A DNA stretch of 64,000 nt from Bog-159 sp963843255 (GCA_963843255.1 CAWJJQ010000006.1:434001-498000); one strand, 5' to 3'. Positions 17,317-26,039 are shown, counted from the first letter of the stretch. Numbers and translations are program-made. The notes: generated by a model from the sequence alone, not told the origin.

Positions 17317-17918
17317 TTTTCTATTCTCCGCAAGGATGCATAAACCGCGCGCACCTGGCAGAGGGTTTCCTCCTTGGTGCCTGAAGTATCAATGACGAAA
17401 TCCGCATATTTGCGTTTCTCAGCCAGCGGCATCTGCCGGTTCAAGCGCGCCAGCACTTCTTCGCGCGCTACGCCATCGCGCTTGATGGACCGCTGCACCT
17501 GCTGCTCCACATCGCAGGCCACTACGATCAGCTTATCGAAGCGCCGGTAGCTGCCGGTCTCGATGAGGATGGCGGCCTCCACTACGGCAATCCCATACGG
17601 GTCCGCCGCGGCCACCTCCGCCAGCCACTTTTCTTCCCGCTGCTGGACGGGCGGATGCACCAAACCGTTCAGGCGCGCCAACCGCTCGGAGTTCCCGAAT
17701 ACCATGGCGGCCAGGGCGCGCCGGTCAATCCGCTTGTCTTCGCCTAAAATGCCGGGCCCAAACTCGCCCACCACCGCGGCATAGGCCTCGCCATCCGGGA
17801 GAAGCACTTCGTGACCCAATTGATCGGCCTGCAACAGATGGCATCCCAGACCAGCCAATGCCTCGCCGACAAAGCTTTTGCCGCACGCCAATCCGCCGGT
17901 GAGGCCCACCTTCAGCAT
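17313..17918 (-). CDS. coaE: Dephospho-CoA kinase
   Basis: The last step of coenzyme A synthesis: phosphorylates the 3'-OH of dephospho-CoA with ATP. The start at ATG 17918 gives MLKVGLTGGLACGKSF, with the Walker A motif GLACGKS at the N-terminus; the in-frame ATG at 17933 would add five residues. The 201-aa length is normal. The LLQADQLGHEVL segment near residue 32 and VVACDVEQQVQRSIKRDG near 132 match the substrate and lid regions. Forms a two-gene operon with the HtrA-like protease. Confidence 0.93.
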   Translation of the reverse strand: MLKVGLTGGLACGKSFVGEALAGLGCHLLQADQLGHEVLLPDGEAYAAVVGEFGPGILGEDKRIDRRALAAMVFGNSERLARLNGLVHPPVQQREEKWLAEVAAADPYGIAVVEAAILIETGSYRRFDKLIVVACDVEQQVQRSIKRDGVAREEVLARLNRQMPLAEKRKYADFVIDTSGTKEETLCQVRAVYASLRRIEK

Positions 17919-17944
17919 ACGGATGGCACGCACATAGGGACCGC

Positions 17945-18505
17945 TTGCTCACGCGCGCGGCTCGGGAACGTGCCGCCAGGGCGATTTACGAGGGGAACCG
18001 GCATTCCATTTCTCATGATAGCGGCTTCACGGACCGCGTTTTTAACCGCGTTTTTAACAATGTTTTAACGAAAGAGAGCGTTATCGAAACCGAAGACTTC
18101 GACTTAGGCAACTATCCGCGGGATTACACCCGCACCGTGGACTTAAATAAGCCCGGCCTGATTTTCGTAAACTGTCACCTCCACCCGAATATGGCGGCGG
18201 CCATCTTAGGGAGTCCCAACCCATGGAGCACCAAGGCTGATGGCGCGGGCCGCTTCACCTTGCGCGAGGTGCCGGCGGCCAGCTATACGGCGGCCGCCTG
18301 GCACCGCGCCGCCGGCTTTTTCCGCCAGACGGTGCGGGTGGGCAAGGATCAGAACGCCGGCCTGGAGTTCATCATCCCGCTGGATGCCGTTTCCGCGCAG
18401 TTTCCATCGCTCGCTAACCCGCGTAATGTTCTCCAGGGTACTGGAAAAAATGCCCGGCAGATCCGCCATCTGAAGGCAACCTGCAAGAAGAGATGCCGGC
18501 CTTAG
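17945..18505 (+). pseudogene. Remnant of a cupredoxin/carboxypeptidase-regulatory-like protein
   Basis: The open frame reads ETEDFDLGNYPRDYTRTVDLNKPGLIFVNCHLHPNMAAAILGS, then KADGAGRFTLREVPAASYTAAAWHRAAGF. This is the C-terminal part of a plastocyanin-like domain (His/Cys ligand loop CHLHPNM) followed by a carboxypeptidase-regulatory-like domain. The N-terminal half of the cupredoxin domain and a signal peptide are missing. The first ~35 residues of the frame look like non-coding sequence, including a tandem CCGCGTTTTTAA at about 18037. It ends inside a dispersed palindromic repeat. Probably not functional. Confidence 0.5.
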
Positions 18506-18537
18506 AGGCCGGCTGCAGGCTTGGGAGCCTGCCCCAC
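18495..18537. repeat. Dispersed palindromic repeat, copy 2
   Basis: GCCGGCC-TTAGA-GGCCGGC (18495-18513) is a perfect 7-bp stem, then GCAGGCTTGGGAGCCTGCCCCAC, the same design and GCCTGCCCCAC end as the copy at 326-366. It lies between a decayed gene and the PilZ gene. Confidence 0.55.
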
Positions 18538-18586
18538 GGCGGTTTCCGCACACTGGCATTGTGGTTGCTCGATTTCATTCGGGCTC

Positions 18587-19000
18587 ATGCGGACTTCAAC
18601 CCTTCCCGTCAACCACAGCCGGAGTACGAGGGACCGCACGACTCCCCGAAAGCCTAAAAAAGAGCGCCGCCAATCGCGGCGCTTCCCGTTGGCGCTGCCT
18701 GTGCGTTACAACATTGGCTCGCTCTGCGGGTGGGGCCAGACCTTGAACATCGGCAGCGGGGGCGCGCTTTTTTCCATCGATCAGCCAGTGTCGCCAGGCG
18801 ACTTGATCGAGCTGTGTATCGGGTGGCCGGTGCTGCTCGACGAGAAGGTGCATTTGAACCTGGTGGCCGACGGCGTGATCGTTTATCTGAGAGACGGCCG
18901 GGCTGCTGTAAAGTTCGAAAGGTGCGCCTTCCGGACGTCCAGCTCCGAGTTCCGCAGGCAGGCCATTGGGCCTGAATCCGGCAAAAGTAAATCCGCCTGA
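18587..19000 (+). CDS. PilZ-domain protein
   Basis: 137 aa from ATG 18587. The KKERRQSRRFPLALPVRY segment near residue 25 is the RxxxR motif of PilZ domains (c-di-GMP binding). It is followed by LNIGSGGALFSID, the second conserved motif (D/NxSxxG type, here NIGSGG). The rest is a beta-barrel-like sequence. A c-di-GMP receptor role is likely from these motifs; the partner is unknown. It is convergent with the response-regulator gene, with a 4-base gap between stops. Confidence 0.82.
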   Translation: MRTSTLPVNHSRSTRDRTTPRKPKKERRQSRRFPLALPVRYNIGSLCGWGQTLNIGSGGALFSIDQPVSPGDLIELCIGWPVLLDEKVHLNLVADGVIVYLRDGRAAVKFERCAFRTSSSEFRRQAIGPESGKSKSA

Positions 19001-19004
19001 CTGC

Positions 19005-19736
19005 TCATTTTCCCGGCTCAGTGACGAACCGGTATCCCACCCCGCGCACGGTCAGCAGGTGCAGCGGATGCGTGGGATCGTCCTCGATATAACGGCGCAG
19101 GCGGACGATAAAGTTGTCGATCGCGCGCGTGTCGGTATCTTCGTGCAGGCCCCACACCTCTTCCAGCATGGCCTTCCGCGAGACCGGCTTGCCCTGATGC
19201 TGGATCAGGTAGCGCAGCACATTGGCCTCCATGAGCGTCAGCGGAAAGATCTGTCCGCGCACCTCGAGTTCCAGGCGGTCGAAGTGCATGGACTTGTCGC
19301 CGAACACGAAAGTGTCGCCGGTCTCGGGGCGGGATTCTTTCGCGGGATTCATGGAAGCCCGCAGCCACTCGCGCCGCCGGAGCAGCCCGCTGAGGCGCGC
19401 GATCAGGATGGAGAGCTCGAACGGTTTGGTGAGGTAGTCGTCCGCGCCCGCCGCGAAACCGCGCAGGACATCATCCGGATGCCCGCGCGCGGTCAACATC
19501 AAGGTGGGAACAAACTGGCCGGACTCCCGCATATGCGCCATCACGGCGAAGCCGTCGATCCCCGGCAACATCACGTCCAGGACCACCACGTCGAAGGGCG
19601 GCGATTCGGGCCGCAAAACATCCAGCGCTGCCTCCCCGGTATCGACCACCTGCACTTTGTAGCCTTCCGCTTCCAGATTGAAGCGCAGGCCCTCGGCCAG
19701 GTGCTGCTCGTCTTCCACTACCAGAATGCGGCTCAT
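19005..19736 (-). CDS. OmpR/PhoB-family response regulator
   Basis: 243 aa. The N-terminal receiver domain has the acidic pocket (VVEDEQ), the phospho-acceptor Asp in VVLDVMLPGIDGF near residue 53 and Lys in DYLTKPFELSILIARL near 103. The C-terminal winged-helix domain (TLMEANVLRYLIQHQGKPVSRKAMLEEVWG... RAIDNFIVRLRRYIEDDP) binds DNA. It pairs with the histidine kinase just upstream, whose stop overlaps this start by 4 bases. The regulon is unknown. Confidence 0.95.
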   Translation of the reverse strand: MSRILVVEDEQHLAEGLRFNLEAEGYKVQVVDTGEAALDVLRPESPPFDVVVLDVMLPGIDGFAVMAHMRESGQFVPTLMLTARGHPDDVLRGFAAGADDYLTKPFELSILIARLSGLLRRREWLRASMNPAKESRPETGDTFVFGDKSMHFDRLELEVRGQIFPLTLMEANVLRYLIQHQGKPVSRKAMLEEVWGLHEDTDTRAIDNFIVRLRRYIEDDPTHPLHLLTVRGVGYRFVTEPGK

Positions 19737-20626
19737 TTGACGATTGGAAGTTGTAACACAAAAGTCGAGCCGTGACCCGGTCCTTCACTCTCCGCCCAGG
19801 CGCGCCCGCCGTGCCGCTTGGCCACCGAGCGCACAATGTACAGGCCCAGGCCGGTGCCTTTCACGCGGGTGGCCAGCGCGCCGGGCACCCGGTAGAAGCG
19901 CTTGAAGATTCGTTTCAGCTCGGTTTTCGGGATGCCCGGCCCATGATCGGTCACGCGCAGCGCCACGTATCCGCCCTCGATGCGGGCCGTCTCCACCGTA
20001 ACGTTTACGTTGTTCCCGGAATATTTCACGGCGTTGTCGATGAGATTGGAAACCGCCGCCTGCACTTCTTCCAAATCTCCCACGATGGTGACCGGGGGAC
20101 CCGGCTGGTACCGCAGCAAATCCGCCGGAACATGGTGCAGTGCACGCACACGCTCCAGGCTTTGCTCCACTACGCTGCTCAGGTCGATGCGCGACAGGTT
20201 GAGGCGGCGGCTGGTGGCTCCGATCCGCCCGGTGCGCAGCACCTGCTCGATGGTGCCCAGCAGCCGCTCGCTATCGTCCACCATGATGCGATAAAACTCC
20301 AGGCGCTTGGCTTCGTCCACTTCGCGCGTCTGCAGCGTTTCCAGGTACAGCCGGATGGAAGCGATGGGGGTTTTCAACTCGTGCGTGACGGCATTGATGA
20401 ACGCATCGTGCTGCGCATTGCGGCGGATCTCGCGCACCAGAAAAATCGTATTCAGGACCACGCCGCTGACGATGGCCCCCATCAGCAGGGCGCCCAGCAC
20501 CAGCAGGATGCCGTGCCGCCAGTTCAGCAGCACCCAGCCGACATACAGCAGGATGATGACGCAGATCAGGCCGACGCCCAGCGCAATAAAGAAGGCGATC
20601 GATTTTTGCCGTCCGGCGACAATCAC
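19733..20626 (-). CDS. Sensor histidine kinase
   Basis: 297 aa. Two close N-terminal helices (about residues 10-30 and 36-60) leave almost no periplasmic loop, so sensing is probably within the membrane or cytoplasm. The H-box is INAVTHELKTPIASIRLYLETL near residue 85. The ATPase domain contains NLIDNAVKYSG (N-box), DHGPGIP (G1) and VKGTGLGLYIVRS (G2). Transcribed ahead of its response regulator with a 4-base overlap. Confidence 0.94.
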   Translation of the reverse strand: MIVAGRQKSIAFFIALGVGLICVIILLYVGWVLLNWRHGILLVLGALLMGAIVSGVVLNTIFLVREIRRNAQHDAFINAVTHELKTPIASIRLYLETLQTREVDEAKRLEFYRIMVDDSERLLGTIEQVLRTGRIGATSRRLNLSRIDLSSVVEQSLERVRALHHVPADLLRYQPGPPVTIVGDLEEVQAAVSNLIDNAVKYSGNNVNVTVETARIEGGYVALRVTDHGPGIPKTELKRIFKRFYRVPGALATRVKGTGLGLYIVRSVAKRHGGRAWAESEGPGHGSTFVLQLPIVK

Positions 20627-20718
20627 AATTCCAGCTTATGCCAAGGCGCGGGCTGGCGGCATGTCTGGCAGCAGCAGCGCACGCACACGACTGCTGCGCG
20701 GGCCGTCATAATAAGATC

Positions 20719-21876
20719 ATGCCGTTCATCTCGATCCCGGATGCCATCGACGCGATCCGCGCCGGCCAAATCGTGGTGGTGGTGGATGATGAAGACCGGG
20801 AAAACGAAGGCGACCTTACCATCGCCGCGGAAAAGGTCACGCCCGAAATCGTCAACTTCATGGCCACCCATGGCCGGGGGCTGATCTGCCTGGCGCTAAC
20901 GCCGGAAACCTGCGACGCGCTCCGGCTGCCGCTCATGTCGCCTGTAAACACTTCCAACTTCGGCACGGCCTTCTGCGAATCCATCGATGCGCGCGATGGC
21001 ACCACCACGGGCATCTCGGCGGCCGACCGCACCTGCACCATCCTGACGGCCATCCGGCCCGATTGCCGGCCGGGCGATCTGGCGCGTCCCGGCCACGTTT
21101 TTCCGCTGCGCGCGCGCGAGGGCGGCGTACTGGTGCGCGCCGGCCAGACGGAAGCCTCCGTGGACCTGGCGCGGCTGGCCGGACTGACTCCCGCCGGCGT
21201 GATCTGCGAAATCATGAACGAGGATGGCACCATGGCGCGCGTGCCGCAACTGGTCGAATTTTGCCGGCGCCACGGGCTGAAGATGATTTCCGTGGCCGGC
21301 CTGATCCGCTACCGGCTGCAGCACGAGCGTTATATCCGGCGCGTGGTGGAGGGCTGCATCCGGACGGAATTCGGCCCTTTCCGCACGGTCGCTTACACCA
21401 GCGACATCTCGCCGGAAAGGCATATGGCGCTCATCCGCGGCGAAGTGGCGGGCAAGGAGCGGGTGCTGGTGCGCATGCATTCGCACTGTGCGTACGGCGA
21501 CGTGTTCGGCTCCACGGATTGCGACTGCCAGACGCTGATTCGCGGGTCCCTGCGGCGCATCGCAGAAGAAGACCTGGGCGTGCTGGTGTACCTGCATCAG
21601 ACCGGGCCGGGTTATCGCATCCAGGAGAATCCGCCCGGTGTGGACCGTATGGTGTCGCACGGGCGCGATTTCATGCACTATGCGGGCGCCGCCGGCCAGA
21701 TGCAATTGCAGCACGAGAGCGGCATCGGCGCCCAGATTTTATCGGACCTGGGCTTGCACACCATTCGCCTGCTCACCAACCATCCGCGCAAAATCGTGGC
21801 CCTGGAAGGGTTTGGCATCGAAATCGTGGAGCAGGTGCCCGTTATGGCTGCCGCCGCACCCAACGCTCTGGCGTAA
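20719..21876 (+). CDS. ribBA: RibBA: DHBP synthase fused to a GTP cyclohydrolase II-like domain
   Basis: Start at ATG 20719 (MPFISIPDAIDAIRAG); 385 aa. Residues 1-205 form the 3,4-dihydroxy-2-butanone-4-phosphate synthase, with VDDEDRENEGDL, SAADRTCTI, RPGHVFPLRA and a C-terminal EIMNEDGTMAR. From about residue 215 the GTP cyclohydrolase II fold begins. The zinc cysteines are present (HSHCAYGDVFGSTDCDC), as is the end signature LLTNHPRKI. However, the usual GRGIGL segment reads GPGYRI, and the Asp-x-Arg catalytic pair is not apparent at the expected distance. The first activity is well supported; the second is less certain. Riboflavin pathway. Confidence 0.88.
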   Translation: MPFISIPDAIDAIRAGQIVVVVDDEDRENEGDLTIAAEKVTPEIVNFMATHGRGLICLALTPETCDALRLPLMSPVNTSNFGTAFCESIDARDGTTTGISAADRTCTILTAIRPDCRPGDLARPGHVFPLRAREGGVLVRAGQTEASVDLARLAGLTPAGVICEIMNEDGTMARVPQLVEFCRRHGLKMISVAGLIRYRLQHERYIRRVVEGCIRTEFGPFRTVAYTSDISPERHMALIRGEVAGKERVLVRMHSHCAYGDVFGSTDCDCQTLIRGSLRRIAEEDLGVLVYLHQTGPGYRIQENPPGVDRMVSHGRDFMHYAGAAGQMQLQHESGIGAQILSDLGLHTIRLLTNHPRKIVALEGFGIEIVEQVPVMAAAAPNALA

Positions 21877-21914
21877 TTTCAGATCTTCGAGTATCATAAA
21901 CTCCGGAGGCCGCC

Positions 21915-22460
21915 ATGCTGCAGATCCATTCATCGGTCAAACTTGACGACATTGAAACTGTGGTCAAGGCCGCTGCCCAGCGTCAGAACGCCACGGTAAC
22001 GGTTGTCAGCCAGTTGGGCCAACCTCATCAGGAGGGCGCCGGAGCCGCCGCTCGCGATGCCTTCGTCTTCACTATTTATCATTCCAAGCTTTACGCGGCC
22101 CTGTTGGCCGCCGACATCCGTTTTGCCGGCTTCCTGCCCTGCCGCGTGGCTGCCTGGCCGGACGCGGGCGGCGTGATGCTGCAAGCCATGACACCCTCGA
22201 AATACTGCGAGATCTTGGGGCGTCCCGACCTGCTGCCCCAGGCGGCGCCGCTCGATGAGGTGCTGCGCAGCCTCCTCGAAGAAGCCTCGCGGCCCCTGAC
22301 GGTCTCGGCTCGCGCCCGTCCGGAGGTCAGCCCGTCGCGCTGGGGCGCCACCGAGGACCAGGTGAATATGCGCGCCACCCTCCCGCAACGCCTGGATTAC
22401 CGGGGAACCAAGGCCGAGGACGAAGCCGGCACCGGCACGCACGATGCTCCTGGCGGCTAA
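21915..22460 (+). CDS. DUF302-like protein
   Basis: 181 aa, cytoplasmic by composition. The middle section (FTIYHSKLYAALLAADIRFAGFLPCRVAAWPDAGGVMLQAMTPSKYCEILG) has the pattern of DUF302: a His-Pro/Ser-like segment, an LPC core, then a strand-turn-strand. The C-terminal 70 residues are polar, low in structure and probably disordered. It starts 38 bases after ribBA and is likely co-transcribed. Function unknown; the DUF302 assignment is by eye. Confidence 0.6.
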   Translation: MLQIHSSVKLDDIETVVKAAAQRQNATVTVVSQLGQPHQEGAGAAARDAFVFTIYHSKLYAALLAADIRFAGFLPCRVAAWPDAGGVMLQAMTPSKYCEILGRPDLLPQAAPLDEVLRSLLEEASRPLTVSARARPEVSPSRWGATEDQVNMRATLPQRLDYRGTKAEDEAGTGTHDAPGG

Positions 22461-22475
22461 GCGGTTACCGGCCGG

Positions 22476-23459
22476 TTAGCGGGGCCCATCGAAACTGAAC
22501 CACGACCGGATTACCTGCAGGCGATTGTTCACTACCGCGGTAACCACGAACCGCGGCTGAACCGGAGTGCCGAAGCGCATGTCCAGGGCTTCCACGCGCG
22601 TTGCGCCCTCCGGATCGGCCAACGGCGTCACCCGCTCCAGGGGATACTGCGAAAACCGGAAAAAATCCCGGAAATCCTGCGTCCGGTTGGCCGATTGTAT
22701 GGCCGCGTTGGGTTCGGGTTTATAGAAAATCGCGCCGCGCGACGGGTCGAACTCTTCGAATAAACTGAAATTCCCCACGCTATAAAAATCCCGGGTTTCG
22801 ACCAATCCGCGCCATGAAAGCGGATTTACCGGCCCGGGCAGAGCCGCCACGCGCTGCGGCGATACGCCCTGATACATACGTGAGTCGAGCGTGGCGACCG
22901 CGCGCGCGTGCAGCATTCCGCGCCCGGCATCGTAGAAAAGCAGGAACAGCAGCGCGAAGATGGCAAACCCGCGGCCCGCGCTGTTGGTCCGCGCTCCAAT
23001 CTCCGCGTTCACCAGCCGCGCCAGCACCGGACCCGCCAGCCCGGCCAGGAATACGGCCCAGATCCATAAATCCACCAGGGAGGTCACGTCCAGGTGAAAC
23101 CATCGCGCTGAGAAAGGCAATAGCAGGCGAATTCCGTAAGAATTCGTGTAGTCCAGCAACAGATGGGATGCCACCGCTGCCGCCGAAATAAGATAAGCCG
23201 CCAGCCAGTGAAACGGTTTGCGCGCGAATGGACGTACCACCAGGAGCGGGAGCAGCGCCATCACGGGCAAAGCCGCGAGGGAATGCGTCAAGTGGCGATG
23301 GTAATTCAGGTAAGCCAGTTGTCCGCCCGCCAGGGTGACGATATCGATATCGGGAGCATTGGCGGCAAGCACCAGAATCCAGGGAGCCTGGCTACAAAAA
23401 CGGTTCAATCCAGCCCGGCCCAGGAACAGGCCGGTGGCGGAGTGGGTCAGGGGATCCAT
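22476..23459 (-). CDS. Membrane-bound metal-dependent hydrolase-like protein (DUF457 type)
   Basis: 327 aa with about five membrane helices in the first 190 residues. The N-terminus MDPLTHSATGLFLGRAGL and the later HRHLTHSLAALPV and SHLLLDYTNSYGIRLLLPFS contain the conserved His/Asp of the DUF457/YdjM group of inner-membrane hydrolase-like proteins. The C-terminal ~120 residues form a soluble domain. Substrate unknown. It is convergent with the DUF302-like gene (15-base gap). Confidence 0.8.
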   Translation of the reverse strand: MDPLTHSATGLFLGRAGLNRFCSQAPWILVLAANAPDIDIVTLAGGQLAYLNYHRHLTHSLAALPVMALLPLLVVRPFARKPFHWLAAYLISAAAVASHLLLDYTNSYGIRLLLPFSARWFHLDVTSLVDLWIWAVFLAGLAGPVLARLVNAEIGARTNSAGRGFAIFALLFLLFYDAGRGMLHARAVATLDSRMYQGVSPQRVAALPGPVNPLSWRGLVETRDFYSVGNFSLFEEFDPSRGAIFYKPEPNAAIQSANRTQDFRDFFRFSQYPLERVTPLADPEGATRVEALDMRFGTPVQPRFVVTAVVNNRLQVIRSWFSFDGPR

Positions 23460-23585
23460 GGATAAGTCAGGAGCGCAAAAGGGGCGCGTGAGAAGCAGGA
23501 TTGTAACACAGCAGGAAAAATTGGCGGGTCTACATCGCCTGTCTACATCGCCTGTCGCAGGCCCGCCCGAAACAGCCGCCAGGAG

Positions 23586-24173
23586 CTAGGCGGCCGATAA
23601 GCCGACGGGAGGGCGCAGCGCCCTGGATGGGATGCGCATGGAAACCACGCTCCCGGCTGGGCGGCGGACAGCCGGATCGTTGCGGATGGTGCCGCCAAAA
23701 TATTCGTCCAGCGGAAAAAGGCTGTAGGGTTCCAGTTCGCGATAGGTCCGTCCCAGTTTCTGTTCGAGGCGGTACACGGTGTGGAAGAACGTGCCGCGAT
23801 CTATCTTCAATCTCCAACAGCACAGCTTCCAGTCCGCCCCCAGCAGAAAGTGGAAGCGGAAAAGATCGTACTCGAAGGCGGTAAGCACGCGCCGGCTAAC
23901 CAGGCAAAAATCGGCGACGTATTCCTCCACTTTACGCCCATATGACATGCGGCTGTCTTTACCGCTGCCGCGGAATTCTAACTGCGTACGGCTCAGATGT
24001 TTCTCCGCGGAGACGCAATCCCTAAAACGGTTGTAGCAGGCCCGGAAGACCGCGCGAAAGACGCAATTGCACGGGGTTTCCCGATTATTCCGGCCGGGAC
24101 GCAGTCCATAACCATGGCAATGCGTGCATGTCGCTTTTGCAAGCGCGATTGTTTGTGATCGGTCCCAATTCAT
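23586..24173 (-). CDS. Unrecognised protein with a CxxCxGxG zinc motif
   Basis: 195 aa from ATG 24173 (MNWDRSQTIALAKATCTHCHGYGLRPG); an upstream start at 24215 is possible. The N-terminus has CTHCHGYG, the DnaJ-type CxxCxGxG half-site, then TPCNC about 15 residues later, together a plausible zinc site. Residues ~85-165 are helical and rich in aromatic residues (FEYDLFRFHFLLGADWKLCC, FFHTVYRLEQKLGRTYRELEPYSLFPLDEYF). This resembles sigma-factor-like or RNA/DNA-binding helices, but no family is recognised. It is divergent from the HTH protein at 24463, with an AT-rich spacer. Function unknown. Confidence 0.65.
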   Translation of the reverse strand: MNWDRSQTIALAKATCTHCHGYGLRPGRNNRETPCNCVFRAVFRACYNRFRDCVSAEKHLSRTQLEFRGSGKDSRMSYGRKVEEYVADFCLVSRRVLTAFEYDLFRFHFLLGADWKLCCWRLKIDRGTFFHTVYRLEQKLGRTYRELEPYSLFPLDEYFGGTIRNDPAVRRPAGSVVSMRIPSRALRPPVGLSAA

Positions 24174-24376
24174 TAGTTGAAACGTCCTCTTGGCGGCCCA
24201 AACGCCTCTGGGCAACCGCTTTGAAAAACTGTATAAAATGTAACTCCAAGCATGAAATCGTCAAGCCGGCCCGGGAAGGAATTTAAGCCGCAGCCCCACC
24301 CTGCCACTGGCGTAATAGTACGTATATTATTAAGAAGATTAAGTTGCCCCCGGATTTAAATACGCTGAAAATAGGA

Positions 24377-24382
24377 TATAAT
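24377..24382 (+). promoter_or_regulatory. Probable -10 element in an AT-rich gap
   Basis: TATAAT at 24377-24382 lies in a ~150-base AT-rich gap between two divergent genes. No good -35 is seen at 16-18 bp. It would direct transcription of the HTH gene at 24463, leaving an 80-base leader that contains a 12-codon frame (ATG 24407 to TAG). Confidence 0.4.
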
Positions 24383-24462
24383 TAAAAAGTATATAAGGGT
24401 ATTATTATGATTTTTGGTTGGATCTATTTCTGGCGGAAATAGGGCAAGGGACCGCCACGCGC

Positions 24463-25122
24463 ATGGATTTCGCATTCCTCCAGACCCAGCTTCTCGCCCG
24501 TATCCGCGCGCGCGTTCGAAACGGGGAGATTACCGAGCGCGCCCTGGCCCGCGTTACCGGGGTATCCCAGCCGCATCTACACAACGTCCTGAAAGGGGTT
24601 CGCCTGCTCTCGATGAATATGGCCGACCAGATCATGCACCGGCTGCGCATCGACTTGCTGGAACTGGCGCTTCATGGCGAAGACACCATACCTCCTCGCC
24701 GGGCGGCGGAAAATGGCGCATACCGGCAGGTGCAATTGATGGAGGGATGTATTGGACCCGGACATCCTTATCCCGAGAAGATGGGATATGGCGGTTACCC
24801 GTTCCTGGCGCCGGATGTGGAAGGTGTGCGGGTTCCCGTTGCGGTTTGGCTGGCGCCGGATCCCCGCCGTCCCTGGGACTTGAGCGGCGTGGGCGTGGTT
24901 CTTCTGGATTGCGCGGAAGGTCCGCGCGGCGATCCCTCCGAAGATACTCTTTGCGCGCTGGACTTAAAAGGCTCCGGCGCCATCGCGCGCGTGCGCCGCA
25001 GAGGGACCGATTGGTTTCTTTGGGACGATGAATACCGCACCTGGCAGCGCATTCCTTCAGCCGGGAGCAGTCCGCTGGATCTGATTAAGGGTTGTCTCCG
25101 CCTGGTGATCCGGCATTTCTAA
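24463..25122 (+). CDS. Helix-turn-helix protein of unknown role
   Basis: 219 aa from ATG 24463; a TTG at 24418 in frame would add 15 residues. Residues ~5-60 form a Cro/XRE-like helix-turn-helix (NGEITERALARVTGVSQPHLHNVLKGVRLLSMNMADQIMHRL). The remainder (~150 aa) has alternating hydrophobic strands (PFLAPDVEGVRVPVAVWLAP, GVGVVLLDCAEGPR, TDWFLWDDEYRTWQRI) and no recognised domain. It may sense a ligand and regulate transcription, perhaps of the divergent zinc-motif gene; that is inference. Confidence 0.65.
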   Translation: MDFAFLQTQLLARIRARVRNGEITERALARVTGVSQPHLHNVLKGVRLLSMNMADQIMHRLRIDLLELALHGEDTIPPRRAAENGAYRQVQLMEGCIGPGHPYPEKMGYGGYPFLAPDVEGVRVPVAVWLAPDPRRPWDLSGVGVVLLDCAEGPRGDPSEDTLCALDLKGSGAIARVRRRGTDWFLWDDEYRTWQRIPSAGSSPLDLIKGCLRLVIRHF

Positions 25123-25218
25123 TCCGCGCGCGGCCGATTGGGTGTACGATATGGCTCTGGCTTACATCCTGGTGCGGCCGATTGATATAGGGGCGCCAAC
25201 CCGCATATCCTGGTAGCT

Positions 25219-25785
25219 GTGAAGACCATGTGGCGGTCCAAGGCGAGCGGGGCCCGCGCGACGCCCTCGCCGCGCAAAGATCGCCTGGCGCGCTTGGCCA
25301 AAAGCCTGGACGCGCTGGCCCGCCACGACGAAAACACCATTCGCCGGGCACATGAGATCGGTGCCCTGCGCCGTCAGGCAGCCATCGAATTGCACGGCCT
25401 GTGCCACGATTTCGTGAGCGATTTGAATCAATTGCTGGCCAAACTCCTGCTGGAATTTCATCCGGAGGAGTATACGGCTGACAATTTCGACGACGAGGGT
25501 ATCAATCTTTTCCAGATCAACGCGCGCGGACGCATCCTGCAGATCAAGTTTGAAGCCACGCCGGAGCTGGTCTCGACCGAAGAGTTCCGCATCCCGTACA
25601 TCCTGGCCGGCGCGGTCCGCTGCTTCAACCAGCAGTTGCTGGAAAAGGATCTGATCGAGGAGCAACTTCTTTTTTTCACCGTGGAAAAAACGCGCAACAT
25701 GTGGCGGTTCTTCGATCCGCGCACTTACCGGTCCGGACCGTTCGACACGGATTACCTCATCACCCTGATGGAACAATTGGTATAA
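25219..25785 (+). CDS. Unrecognised cytoplasmic protein, 188 aa
   Basis: The start is GTG 25219, with ATG 25228 as an alternative. The protein has a basic N-terminus, a helix with HDENTIRRAHEIGALRRQAAIELHGLCHDFVSDLNQLL, then a mixed alpha/beta section (LLEFHPEEYTADNFDDEGINLFQINARGRILQIKFEATP) and FFTVEKTRNMWRFFDPRTYRSGPFDTDYLITLMEQLV. It is well-formed coding sequence with no membrane segment. No family is recognised. It is followed at 25812 by palindromic repeat copy B. Confidence 0.65.
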   Translation: MKTMWRSKASGARATPSPRKDRLARLAKSLDALARHDENTIRRAHEIGALRRQAAIELHGLCHDFVSDLNQLLAKLLLEFHPEEYTADNFDDEGINLFQINARGRILQIKFEATPELVSTEEFRIPYILAGAVRCFNQQLLEKDLIEEQLLFFTVEKTRNMWRFFDPRTYRSGPFDTDYLITLMEQLV

Positions 25786-25811
25786 AGCGTAATTTCTTCC
25801 CTGTGCATTTC

Positions 25812-25913
25812 CTCAAAAGCGCAAAGGGGCGCGTGTCCGCGCCGCCAAGCAGGACAGGAACTCGCGGGATAGTGGCGGCGCGGCCGTGGCCCCGTTTTGC
25901 GCGGTTGCTCAAA
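25812..25913. repeat. Palindromic mobile-like repeat, copy B, with flanking CTCAAA
   Basis: The core at 25817-25902 is the reverse complement of copy A (7942-8030), with the first 47 bases of copy A conserved exactly. CTCAAA is found at 25812-25817 and at 25908-25913, a possible 6-bp target duplication. It lies between two + strand genes. Confidence 0.8.
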
Positions 25914-26039
25914 TGGCTTAACCATAACAGACCGGCGACATTCGAGCGGAAGCCGCTTGGCAACAGCCTTGCTCTAAGCCATCGGAGCGGACCATCCGTT
26001 TTTTGCTGCTGGCGGTCCGGACGTGCCTGGAGGAGAATT

